NCBI RefSeq assembly: GCF_002215495.1
Contig: NZ_CP021378.1
Location: 2,356,764-2,420,763 of the forward strand
DNA: 64,000 nt
Reading direction: 5' to 3'
Source of the DNA: Porphyrobacter sp. CACIAM 03H1
GTDB taxonomy: Bacteria > Pseudomonadota > Alphaproteobacteria > Sphingomonadales > Sphingomonadaceae
Positions within the stretch are counted from its first letter, which is position 1. Every line of letters starts with the position of its first letter. Of this stretch, positions 37,244 to 47,962 are shown piece after piece. The translations under genes and the position numbers were made by a program. The notes below the pieces were generated by a model. The model saw only the letters and a program-made list of their open reading frames with translations. It searched no databases and was not told the origin of the DNA.

Positions 37244-38194
37244 ATGACCGACGCGCCCTACATCCGCCCCGACATGAAGGCCTTCCTCGACATGATGGCG
37301 CAGGTGAACGGGCCCAAGCTCGCCGACATGACCCTCGAGGAGGCGCGTGCGTCATACGTGGCGATGCACAACCTCGCCGACCGCCCGGCGCGCGACCTCG
37401 CCGTGATCCGCGACCTCGCCTGCCCCGGCCCGGCGGGGGAAATCCCGCTGAGGCTCTACGACGCGCGCGGGACCCGCGAAGGGCCGACGCCGGTGATCGT
37501 CTTCTACCATGGCGGCGGCTTCGTGATCGGCGATCTCGACACGCACCATGCCCTGTGCACCGAGATCGCCGCGCTGATGGATCTGCCGCTGGTCGCGGTG
37601 CACTATGCCCGCGCGCCCGAGGCGCCCTTCCCAGCCGCGATCCTCGATTGCGAGGCGGCGACGCGCTGGGTGGCCTCCAGCCCCGCCGAGCTCGGGCTGA
37701 CCGCCAGCGGCATCGTCACCATCGGCGACAGTGCCGGGGGCAATGCCACGGTGGTCGTCAGCCAGATGCTGGGTGCCGAACCCGCCGCCGTGCCGGTGAT
37801 CCTGCAAGTCCCGATCTTCCCGCTGGTCGAGGACGCCATCGGCTCGGCGAGCATGGCGGTCTTCTCGGAAGGCTTCCTGCTCACCGCCGACACGATGGGC
37901 TTCTTCGATGCGGCCTATGGCGCCGACCGCGCCGACCCGCGCGGGTTCCCGATCCTTGCCGATCACAGCAACGCCCCGCCCACCATCGTCGTCACCGCCA
38001 GCCTCGATCCGATCCGCGATTCGGGCCGCGCCTATGCCCGCGCGCTGGTCGATGCCGGGCGCGACGTGGTGTTCATCGAGATGCGCGGAGTCACCCACTC
38101 CTTCACCAACCTCAGGCAGATGGTGCCGAGCACCCAGAAGGACCTCGAACGCGTGATCGCCGCGATGCGCTTCATGCTGGAGAACCCCGCATGA
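37244..38194 (+). CDS. Alpha/beta hydrolase, HSL-family carboxylesterase
   Basis: A 316-residue cytoplasmic esterase of the hormone-sensitive lipase type. The oxyanion motif HGGGFVIGD is at about 88-96, the nucleophile elbow GDSAGGN follows at about 160, the aspartate lies in SLDPIRDSG and the histidine in GVTHSF. There is no signal peptide. GGAGAG is seven bases ahead of the ATG. Acts presumably on short-chain acyl esters (family knowledge). Its TGA overlaps the ATG of rppH (ATGA), so the two genes are cotranscribed, with no obvious functional link. Confidence 0.92.
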   Translation: MTDAPYIRPDMKAFLDMMAQVNGPKLADMTLEEARASYVAMHNLADRPARDLAVIRDLACPGPAGEIPLRLYDARGTREGPTPVIVFYHGGGFVIGDLDTHHALCTEIAALMDLPLVAVHYARAPEAPFPAAILDCEAATRWVASSPAELGLTASGIVTIGDSAGGNATVVVSQMLGAEPAAVPVILQVPIFPLVEDAIGSASMAVFSEGFLLTADTMGFFDAAYGADRADPRGFPILADHSNAPPTIVVTASLDPIRDSGRAYARALVDAGRDVVFIEMRGVTHSFTNLRQMVPSTQKDLERVIAAMRFMLENPA

Positions 38195-38673
38195 TCGATC
38201 CCGAAACTCTCCCCTACCGCCCCTGCGCGGGCTTCATGCTGGTGAATGCCGAGGGCCTCGTCTTCGTCGGCCAGCGCATCGACCCCACCGCGCACGGCTA
38301 CTGGCAGATGCCGCAGGGTGGGATCGACAAGGGCGAGGACATCCGCGCCGCCGCGCTGCGCGAGCTCGAGGAGGAGACCGGGATCGGCGCGCATCTGGTC
38401 GAAGTCATCGCCCCCGCCTCGCGCCCGATCGCCTACGACCTTCCGCCCGAGCTGCTGGGCAAGGTGTGGAAGGGGAAATATCGGGGGCAGGCGCAGCACT
38501 GGTTCCTCGGGCGCTTCCTCGGCGAGGACGCCGACGTGAACCTCGAGGCGCACCATCCGCCCGAATTCAATGCATGGCGCTGGATCGATCCGGGCCTGCT
38601 GCCCGAGGTGATCGTGCCCTTCAAGCGGGCGGTCTACGAGGCGGTGCTGGCGGAGTTCAGGGACCTGATCTGA
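38191..38673 (+). CDS. rppH: RNA pyrophosphohydrolase (Nudix)
   Basis: A 160-residue Nudix enzyme. It starts with PYRPCAGFMLVN and GQRIDPTAHGYWQMPQGG. The Nudix box runs from GGID through REL to EEETGIG (about 47-70), with all acidic residues in place. The RppH-specific YRGQAQHWFLGRF and PPEFNAWRWIDP follow. RppH removes pyrophosphate from the 5' end of mRNA and starts decay; in alphaproteobacteria the same family also covers dinucleoside polyphosphate hydrolases. Coupled by ATGA to the esterase upstream. Only four bases separate its stop from the convergent TPR gene. Confidence 0.93.
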   Translation: MIDPETLPYRPCAGFMLVNAEGLVFVGQRIDPTAHGYWQMPQGGIDKGEDIRAAALRELEEETGIGAHLVEVIAPASRPIAYDLPPELLGKVWKGKYRGQAQHWFLGRFLGEDADVNLEAHHPPEFNAWRWIDPGLLPEVIVPFKRAVYEAVLAEFRDLI

Positions 38674-38677
38674 GCGG

Positions 38678-39178
38678 TCAGTTCGAGGTCGGCCCGCCGT
38701 CGGCCTTGCTCTCGACCGCCAGACGCGCCGGAACGCCGCGCGCGATAGTGCTCTGCAGCGCCACCGTCTCGGGGCACTGGTCGCCGCACAGCGATTGCAG
38801 CTTGGCGAGGTTGCGCTTGGCCTTCTCGACCGCGCCCTTCTCGACCAGCGCCGCGCCCTCGCCCGAGATCGCGGCGAAGTTGCCCGGATCGCGCTCCAGC
38901 GCCTCGCGGTAATAGCGGATCGCCTTGCCCTGCAGCCCGCTCTGGCGCGCGGCTTCGGCGAGGTCGATGAAGATCGGCGTGTAGCCCGGATCGACTGCCA
39001 GCGCGGCCTCGAAGGCGTCGACGGCCGCCTGGGTCTCGCCCGCGGTCAGTGCCGCCTGCCCCTGCGCGATCAGCGCCGCCGCGCGCGGATCGGGCTTTCC
39101 GACAGCGCCTGCGCTGGTGATGCTCGCGGTAATCGCAAGACACAGCGAGAGAGCGACGGCAGGGGCTGCGAAACGCAT
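38678..39178 (-). CDS. Exported TPR-repeat protein
   Basis: A 166-residue protein. A signal peptide (MRFAAPAVALSLCLAITASI, cleaved near AGA) is followed by about two to three tetratricopeptide units (AAALIAQGQAALTAGETQAAVDAFEAALAVDPG, then TPIFIDLAEAARQSGLQGKAIRYYREALERDPGN, given here as the general pattern). A cysteine pair CGDQC near residue 130 could form a disulfide. AAGGAG sits eight bases before the ATG. It is probably a periplasmic protein-protein interaction module. No partner is evident. The RsmB-like gene ends 62 bp upstream on the same strand. Confidence 0.8.
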   Translation of the reverse strand: MRFAAPAVALSLCLAITASITSAGAVGKPDPRAAALIAQGQAALTAGETQAAVDAFEAALAVDPGYTPIFIDLAEAARQSGLQGKAIRYYREALERDPGNFAAISGEGAALVEKGAVEKAKRNLAKLQSLCGDQCPETVALQSTIARGVPARLAVESKADGGPTSN

Positions 39179-39240
39179 CAGGAGCTCCTTCAGGGCGTGA
39201 GTCCGGGAACCGGCAGGCTCTTGCATATCATGCGAAGCTA

Positions 39241-40419
39241 TCATGGTGAACGCAAGCACGCGACGAAAAAACCGTCCGTGCCGTCGCGGAGCGGTTCGAG
39301 CCGGATCCCTGCCCCCCGCGGCGCGCCGAGCGGAAGCGCTAGGGGCTCGGCTCTCCAGCCGGGATAGCGCGCGAGGAACGCGGCGATGCGGTCGGGCCCT
39401 TCGGCATCGAGCACCGAGCAGGTGACGAAGGCAATGCTGCCGCCGGGCCGCACGAGCTGCTCCGCCACGTCCAGGACGTGATCCTGCAAGGCATTGAGCC
39501 GGGCGAGTTCCGGCGGGTCGAGCCGCCAGCGTCCCTCCGGGCTGCGGCGCCATGTCCCGCTGCCCGAACAGGGCGCGTCGACCAGCACGTGATCGGCCTT
39601 GCCCGCGAAGGGTTGGAGTGCGCGCATCTCGCGGCCCGGATCGAGCAGCACGGTGTGGTCAACCGCCGCCCCGGCGCGCGCGGCGCGGGGGGCGAGATTG
39701 CCGAGGCGGCGCTTGTCGGTGTCGGCGGCGACGAGGCTCCCCCCGTTGCCGAGGCGGGCGGCGAGCGCAAGCGTCTTGCCCCCGCCGCCTGCGCACAGGT
39801 CGATGATGGTGTCGCCGGGGGAGACAGGCAGCGCCTCGACGATCAGCTGGCTGCCGAGGTCCTGGATCTCGACAAGGCCCTGATCATAGGCCTCCCACTG
39901 CTCGACCGGCGTGCCCGAGGCGAAGCGCAGGCCCTGTGCACTGGCGAGGGGTTCGCCCGGTTCGGGGAGCGACAATCCTTCGCGGTCGGCCTTGAGCGCA
40001 TTGACCCGCAAATCGAGCGGCGCGCGGTCGAGCAGCGCGGCAATCTCCCGCCCGCCCAGCCCCGAGGCGCGCAATGCGGCGGCGAGCCACTTGGGGGCGA
40101 GGCCCGTATTGGCCGCTTTCTCGCCCTCCCCACGCGGTGCAGGGCCGTGGGAGGAACCGTCGAACAGCGCGGCCACCGCGGCGTCCTGCCCCGCCACCGC
40201 CAACATCGCCGCCCGGCCGCTAGCAGGCACCGGCCCGCATAGACGGATGGCGCGATAGACCAGATCGCGCACCGCGCGGCGGTCCTTGGAGCCCGCATAG
40301 CGGCGCGCGCGGAAATAGTCGGCGATCAGCCGGTCGGCAGGCGCGCCCTTGCTGCGCGCGGCGGCAATGATCGCATCGAGCACCTCGATCGCCGCCTGGA
40401 CACGCGCGGCGGGGGTCAC
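39241..40419 (-). CDS. RsmB/NOP-family rRNA (cytosine-5) methyltransferase
   Basis: A 392-residue SAM-dependent methyltransferase. A short NusB-like N-terminus (about 1-70) precedes the catalytic domain with IDLCAGGGGKTLALAARL (motif I), VLVDAPCSGSGTWRRSP (motif IV, catalytic base site) and FVTCSVLDAEGPDRIAAFL (motif VI cysteine). It resembles RsmB (16S m5C967), though the exact target base is not certain. It sits nine bases downstream of guaB on the same strand and may share its transcript. Confidence 0.9.
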   Translation of the reverse strand: MTPAARVQAAIEVLDAIIAAARSKGAPADRLIADYFRARRYAGSKDRRAVRDLVYRAIRLCGPVPASGRAAMLAVAGQDAAVAALFDGSSHGPAPRGEGEKAANTGLAPKWLAAALRASGLGGREIAALLDRAPLDLRVNALKADREGLSLPEPGEPLASAQGLRFASGTPVEQWEAYDQGLVEIQDLGSQLIVEALPVSPGDTIIDLCAGGGGKTLALAARLGNGGSLVAADTDKRRLGNLAPRAARAGAAVDHTVLLDPGREMRALQPFAGKADHVLVDAPCSGSGTWRRSPEGRWRLDPPELARLNALQDHVLDVAEQLVRPGGSIAFVTCSVLDAEGPDRIAAFLARYPGWRAEPLALPLGAPRGAGIRLEPLRDGTDGFFVACLRSP

Positions 40420-40428
40420 GCCCCCACC

Positions 40429-43470
<3,042 letters not shown>

Positions 43471-43474
<4 letters not shown>

Positions 43475-44223
43475 TCGGCGGTCCAGCCCCCGTCGATCGC
43501 ATAGTTGGCGCCGGTGATGCCGCGCGCGGCCGGGCTGCACAGGAACACCGCCAGCGCGGCCACGTCGTCGGGCTGGACGAACTGCTTGGTCGGCTGCTTG
43601 GCGAGCAGCACGTCGTTCATCACCTGATCGCGCGTCATCCCGCGCGCGGCCATGGTGTCGGGGATCTGGTTCTCGACCAGCGGGGTCCAGACATAGCCGG
43701 GCGAAATGCAGTTGGCGGTGATGCCGTGGGTGGCCAGTTCCAGCGCGATGGTCTTGGTGAAGCCGGCCAGCCCGTGCTTGGCCGCGACATAGGCGCTCTT
43801 GAACGGCGAGGCGACCTGCGAATGGGCGCTCGCGGTGTTGATGATCCGCCCCCAGCCGCGCGCCTTCATCCCCGGCACCGCAAGGCGCGTGGTGTGGAAC
43901 GCCGCCGACAGGTTGAGCGCAAGGATCGCGTCCCACTTCGCGGCCGGGAAATCCTCGATCGGGGCGACGTGCTGCATCCCGGCATTGTTGACGAGGATGT
44001 CGACCGGGCCGACCTCGTCCATCATCGCGGCGATGGCCGCAGGGTCCATCAGGTCGGCCCCGTTGTAGGTCGCGCCGAGCTCGTCGCACAGGGCGGCGAT
44101 GGTGTCGGCATCGCCCAGCCCGTTGAGAATCACCGTCGCCCCTTCGGCCGCCAGCGCGCGCGCAATCGCAAGGCCGATGCCCGAGGTCGAACCCGTGACC
44201 AGAGCACGCTTGTCCTTGAGCAT
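43471..44223 (-). CDS. SDR oxidoreductase, 3-hydroxybutyrate dehydrogenase-like
   Basis: A 250-residue short-chain dehydrogenase. VTGSTSGIGLAIA (about 9-21) is the cofactor loop and VNNAGMQHVAPIEDFP is close to bacterial D-3-hydroxybutyrate dehydrogenases. The active site is S (INTASAHS) with YVAAK, and the C-terminus CSPAARGITGANYAIDGGW is typical. It would oxidise 3-hydroxybutyrate to acetoacetate, as used in polyhydroxybutyrate breakdown; the identity is likely, not proven. The ATG at 44223, nine bases after AGGAG, is preferred to the ATG at 44232. It overlaps the M28 peptidase gene downstream. Confidence 0.85.
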
Positions 44224-44332
44224 TCGCCGCATCTCCTGCACGTTCGGGCTATTGGCGTTCGCTTTTGCCGTGGCAAACGCGGCTGTCCAGCAAATTGCTT
44301 TGGGAAACGGGACGGCAGGGGGAGAATTTTTC

Positions 44333-45220
44333 ATGCGTCTGGGGCCGTTCGACACCTCGCGGATCAATGTCCGTTCCAGCGCCGACGGCGGCGGGGGCGG
44401 CGGCGGGATCGGCGCGGGCGGGATCGGCTGCGGGACGCTGGTGATCGCGCTGATCGGTGCGCTCGTCTTCGGGATCGATCCGATGCAGACCATCGGCATG
44501 GTCGAGAGCGTCCAGCAGCAGTCGGCGCCGTCCGGCGGCGGCGCGGGCGGCGGGCGGGAACTGTCGGAGGAGGAGATCTGCACCAGCAGCGCCTATGCGA
44601 CCGAGGCCTGCAATGCGCTCACCAGCCTCGATGCGACATGGGAGGCGAGCTTCGCGCGCGCCGGCATTCCCTTCGAACAGCCCTTCCTCAACCTCTACCG
44701 CACCGGCGTGGTCCGCACCGAGGGCTGCGGCAGCGCATCCTCGGCGGCGGGGCCGTTCTACTGCCCGGCCGACAAGGGCATCTACATCGACACGACCTTC
44801 TACGACCAGCTCGCCCAGATGGCGGGCACCGGCGGGGATTTTGCGCGGCTTTACGTGATCGCCCATGAATACGGGCACCACATCCAGAACCTCACCGGCC
44901 TCGCCCGGCAGGTGCGGGCCGCGCAGCAGCGCAACCCGTCGCAGGCCAACGGGCTGCAGGTCGCGATGGAACTTCAAGCAGATTGCTATGCCGGGATGTG
45001 GGCGGGCAAGAACCGCCAGCTTATCGAACCGGGCGATCTCGAGGAGGGTCTGCAAGCCGCCAGCGCGATCGGCGACGATACGCTGATGCGCAATGCCGGC
45101 CAGTCGATCAATCCCGAGAGCTTCACCCACGGCACCAGCCGCCAGCGCATGGCCGCGCTCAGGCTGGGACTGGAAGCACGCGACGACAACGCGTGCGACG
45201 TTTTCTTCGAAGGAGGCTGA
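44333..45220 (+). CDS. Neutral zinc metallopeptidase, YpfJ family
   Basis: A 295-residue membrane-anchored protein. The N-terminal RLGPFDTSRINVRSS is followed by a glycine-rich run and one hydrophobic span (about 30-48, GCGTLVIALIGALVFGI). The catalytic domain carries HEYGHHIQ (HExxH) and MELQADCYAGMW with the third zinc ligand, as in the YpfJ/zinc-metallopeptidase group. GGGGGAGAA lies ahead of the ATG. It diverges from the SDR gene across 109 bp and is followed by a small exported protein after four bases. Substrates are unknown. Confidence 0.88.
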   Translation: MRLGPFDTSRINVRSSADGGGGGGGIGAGGIGCGTLVIALIGALVFGIDPMQTIGMVESVQQQSAPSGGGAGGGRELSEEEICTSSAYATEACNALTSLDATWEASFARAGIPFEQPFLNLYRTGVVRTEGCGSASSAAGPFYCPADKGIYIDTTFYDQLAQMAGTGGDFARLYVIAHEYGHHIQNLTGLARQVRAAQQRNPSQANGLQVAMELQADCYAGMWAGKNRQLIEPGDLEEGLQAASAIGDDTLMRNAGQSINPESFTHGTSRQRMAALRLGLEARDDNACDVFFEGG

Positions 45221-45224
45221 CCCG

Positions 45225-45737
45225 ATGCGATCCCTGTCTCTCGCCATTGCGGCCCTTGCAGGCTGGGGCGCGCTTGCCGCGCCGCTCGCCGCGCAGGTCA
45301 TGCCCGAACCCGATGCCGAGGAGGTCGCCAAGACCCCCTTGCGCGATCTCAACATCGACGGGCGCGACATTCCCGAAGTGCTCAAGGTCGCCGCCGCCGA
45401 TCCCTACGCCACGGCAGGGCTCGGTCGGTGCAATGCGCTGGTCACCGCGATCGCCGAGCTCGATACGGTGCTGGGCGCCGATTACGACATTGCCGTGGAC
45501 GATGGCGAGAAGCGCCTCAGCGAGGGGCGGATCGGGCAGAGCGTGGTCGGATCGGTGATCCCCTTCCGGGGCATCCTGCGCGAGGTGACGGGCGCGGCCG
45601 GTAACGACCGCGCCCTGCGCGCCGCCTATACTGCGGGGATGGTCAGACGCGCATTCCTGAAAGGCTGGGGCCTCGGACGGGGATGTGCCTACCCGGCGCG
45701 GCCCAAGGCGGCGACGGCGGCGGCGGGCCGGAAATAA
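45225..45737 (+). CDS. Exported hypothetical protein downstream of the YpfJ-like protease
   Basis: A 170-residue protein with a signal peptide (MRSLSLAIAALAGWGALAAP, cleaved near LAAQ). The mature part begins with a conserved-looking RDLNIDGRDIPEVLKVAAADPYAT and has a helix-rich centre (LGRCNALVTAIAELDTVLG). A basic Ala/Lys-rich tail ends it. Two cysteines may pair. I do not recognise a domain. AAGGAGG at the end of the protease gene serves as ribosome site, so the two are cotranscribed. Whether it is a partner or substrate of the protease is open. Confidence 0.72.
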   Translation: MRSLSLAIAALAGWGALAAPLAAQVMPEPDAEEVAKTPLRDLNIDGRDIPEVLKVAAADPYATAGLGRCNALVTAIAELDTVLGADYDIAVDDGEKRLSEGRIGQSVVGSVIPFRGILREVTGAAGNDRALRAAYTAGMVRRAFLKGWGLGRGCAYPARPKAATAAAGRK

Positions 45738-45764
45738 CGCCCCGGCCCGCGCGCCGCCTCCCGA

Positions 45765-47441
45765 TCAAACTTCCTTGTCGCGCCAGCGCTCGAGCTGGCG
45801 GTCGAAGTGGCGCAGCATCTCCTTGCGGGTGTCCTCGGGGATATCCTTGTCGCGCGCGATCTCCTCGCGCGCTTCCTCGAGGCCCTTGCGGGCCGAGGCC
45901 ATGATCCGGCGCTGGCAGATGCGGACGACTTGGGTGCCGTCCTTGCCGGTGGTCTCGCTGACCTCCTCGCCGCCGGGCGCGCAGCCATGCTTGACCACGA
46001 CGCGCTGGCGCCCTGCCTCATCGCGCCAGGCATTGCTCTCGAGCATCGCCTCGTCGATGATGCGCGGCAGATCGGCAAGCGCACGGTCGGCCTCGGCGAG
46101 ACTGGTGCGCAGCGCGGCGAGCATCTCGGCGCGCTGGGCCGCGTCGGCGGCGTGGACGCCTTCGAGCCGGCGCGAGAGCACCTTGGCATCGGGGGCGTCG
46201 CGAAACACCATGCGCACGCGCCGTTCCTTGCCCTCGCCATCGCGCCAGACGTGCTCGGTGACTTCGGTGCCGCTCTCGCCCTTGCGCTCGAGCATAACGA
46301 TCGTCGGCGGCTCGGGGGCTTCGGGCGGCTCGGGCGCTTCGGGAGCCTCGGGTGCGAGCGGCGGCGACGGGGGGACAGGCGGAGCGGGCGGAGCCGGGGG
46401 CGCGGGCGGCTCGGGCGCTTCCTGCACGCTCTCGGTCGCGGCATAGGTGATGCTCGCGGTCAGCGGCAGCGCCAGCAGCCCTGCGCCGAGGAGCGCACGG
46501 CCCGCCAGGCGGCGGCGGGGGGACAGATCGGACATGGACAGACTCCTCAGGCGGTGAATGATCGACTTCTCGCCCAGCACCGGACACGCCATCGGCGCGG
46601 TGAGAGCGGCATGGTGGGCGGTCCCCGGCGCGGCGGCGAAGCGGGCGATGAGCGCGGCATAGGCGGCGCGCTCGTGAGCGGTGCGGCGGGCCATGACCCG
46701 CGCATCGCAGGCCGCTTCCTGGTCGCGCCGCAGCGCCAGCCAGCCATAGCGGCCGAGCGGGTTCCACCAGTGCAGCGCGAAGAGCGGCTGCACCAGCACG
46801 TTGACCAGCAGATCCCCGCCGCGGTGATGCGCCAGCTCGTGCGCCAGCGCGAGATCGCGCGCCTCGCGGTCGTGGAGCGCGAGGAAGCCCGGCGGCAGCG
46901 CGATCACCGGATCGAGCACGCCCATGGCCAGCGGGGCATTGGTGGCCGGGGTCTCGATCAGGCGCACCTTGCCGAACAGGCCCGGGATGCGCCCGACCTC
47001 GCGGCCCTCGGCCAGCAACTGGTCGCGCAAGGTGAAATAGGCGGCAAAGCGCAGCGCGAGGAACACCCCTGCCCCGCCCAGCCAGAGCAGCAGCAGGGTC
47101 TCGGCGATGGGCCATGCGGCGAGCGCGGCGAAGAGATCGAACCCGGCAGGCTCGACCGGCGCAGGCGGTATCGACGGCGCGGCGACCGCTTCCCACACGA
47201 CAGCGTCGGCAGGCGCGGCGGCCTGAAGCGCAGGCAACTCGGGCGCAGCGGCAGGCGCCGTCTTGGGCGCCATCCACGCGGGCAGCACCAGCGGCGGCAC
47301 GATCAGGCGCAGCAGCGGCAGCGCCCAGAGGGCATAGGCCGCCTCGGGGCCGAAATGGCGCGACACGGGACGACGCAGCACCAGCACGACGGCGATCAGC
47401 ACGCCGGTCCAGGCCAGCGTCTGGAGCAGCACCGCGCTCAT
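45765..47441 (-). CDS. M56 (BlaR1/MecR1-type) membrane metallopeptidase without penicillin sensor domain
   Basis: A 558-residue membrane protein. Four hydrophobic segments (about 4-22, 36-56, 108-135 and 312-332) frame a cytoplasmic M56 protease domain with the zinc site HELAHH (201-206) and EAACDARV. After the last span the periplasmic part is a Pro/Glu/Ala-rich stretch (about 335-375) and a helical region of roughly 180 residues with GxCAPGGEE. There is no penicillin-binding SxxK sensor as in BlaR1. Upstream, the BlaI-type repressor overlaps it by four bases. By analogy it should cleave or inactivate that repressor on an unknown signal (inference). Confidence 0.88.
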   Translation of the reverse strand: MSAVLLQTLAWTGVLIAVVLVLRRPVSRHFGPEAAYALWALPLLRLIVPPLVLPAWMAPKTAPAAAPELPALQAAAPADAVVWEAVAAPSIPPAPVEPAGFDLFAALAAWPIAETLLLLWLGGAGVFLALRFAAYFTLRDQLLAEGREVGRIPGLFGKVRLIETPATNAPLAMGVLDPVIALPPGFLALHDREARDLALAHELAHHRGGDLLVNVLVQPLFALHWWNPLGRYGWLALRRDQEAACDARVMARRTAHERAAYAALIARFAAAPGTAHHAALTAPMACPVLGEKSIIHRLRSLSMSDLSPRRRLAGRALLGAGLLALPLTASITYAATESVQEAPEPPAPPAPPAPPVPPSPPLAPEAPEAPEPPEAPEPPTIVMLERKGESGTEVTEHVWRDGEGKERRVRMVFRDAPDAKVLSRRLEGVHAADAAQRAEMLAALRTSLAEADRALADLPRIIDEAMLESNAWRDEAGRQRVVVKHGCAPGGEEVSETTGKDGTQVVRICQRRIMASARKGLEEAREEIARDKDIPEDTRKEMLRHFDRQLERWRDKEV

Positions 47442-47839
47442 GGCCGCAGCTCCTTCAGCAGGGCCTCGATCTCGGCGAGATCGTCCTCGGTCAGCGCCTC
47501 GGTCTCGGCGAGATGCGCCACCAGCGAGGCCGCGCGCCCGCCGAACAGGCGATCGACCAGCCGGCGGCTCTCGCCCTCGACATAGTCCTCGCGCGCGATC
47601 ACCGGGGTGTAGAGGAAGCGCCGCCCGTCCGGCTCGGCGGCGAGCGCGCCCTTCTGGACGAGGCGGGAGAGCAGGGTCTTGACCGTCGCAAGGCTCCAGC
47701 CGCGATTGCCGCAGACTTCCTCGCACACCTCGGCGGCGGTCTGGCGCGGGCGATCCCACAGCACTTCCATCACCGCGTGCTCGGCATCGGTGATGCGTTC
47801 GCCGGGGCGGTCGGCAGGATTGTCGTCGGGCGGATTCAC
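47438..47839 (-). CDS. BlaI/MecI/CopY-family transcriptional repressor
   Basis: A 133-residue winged-helix repressor. The family core is ITDAEHAVMEVLWDRPRQTAAEV (about 16-38), with the recognition helix in WSLATVKTLLSRLVQKGAL (48-66) and the wing RRFLYTPV. The C-terminal dimerisation region (about 85-133) follows. The start is a GTG nine bases after GGAGA; no in-frame ATG is near. It is coupled to the M56 protease (overlap 47438-47441), the standard repressor-sensor protease arrangement. Two TACA-N2-TGTA operators lie just upstream, so autoregulation of the pair is very likely. Confidence 0.92.
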   Translation of the reverse strand: MNPPDDNPADRPGERITDAEHAVMEVLWDRPRQTAAEVCEEVCGNRGWSLATVKTLLSRLVQKGALAAEPDGRRFLYTPVIAREDYVEGESRRLVDRLFGGRAASLVAHLAETEALTEDDLAEIEALLKELRP

Positions 47840-47862
47840 GGGGCGTCTCCCTCGCTCATGAT

Positions 47863-47893
47863 TACACCTGTAGTCATGGCGATTACATCTGTA
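47863..47893 (-). promoter_or_regulatory. Tandem BlaI-type operators and promoter of the repressor-protease pair
   Basis: Two palindromes of the BlaI/MecI half-site type, TACACCTGTA (47863-47872) and TACATCTGTA (47884-47893), start exactly 21 bp apart, two turns of the helix. They lie 24-54 bases ahead of the repressor GTG. On the minus strand TTTACA (47895-47890) could be a -35 box with a weak -10 TACAGG 17 bp further, which the operators would cover. The regulator next door is the obvious ligand. Confidence 0.8.
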
Positions 47894-47962
47894 AACCTTG
47901 CCCGTGGCTGAACGGGTGCCTCGGCGCTTGCGCTTCGTCGAAGCGGCTATACACCCGGACGA

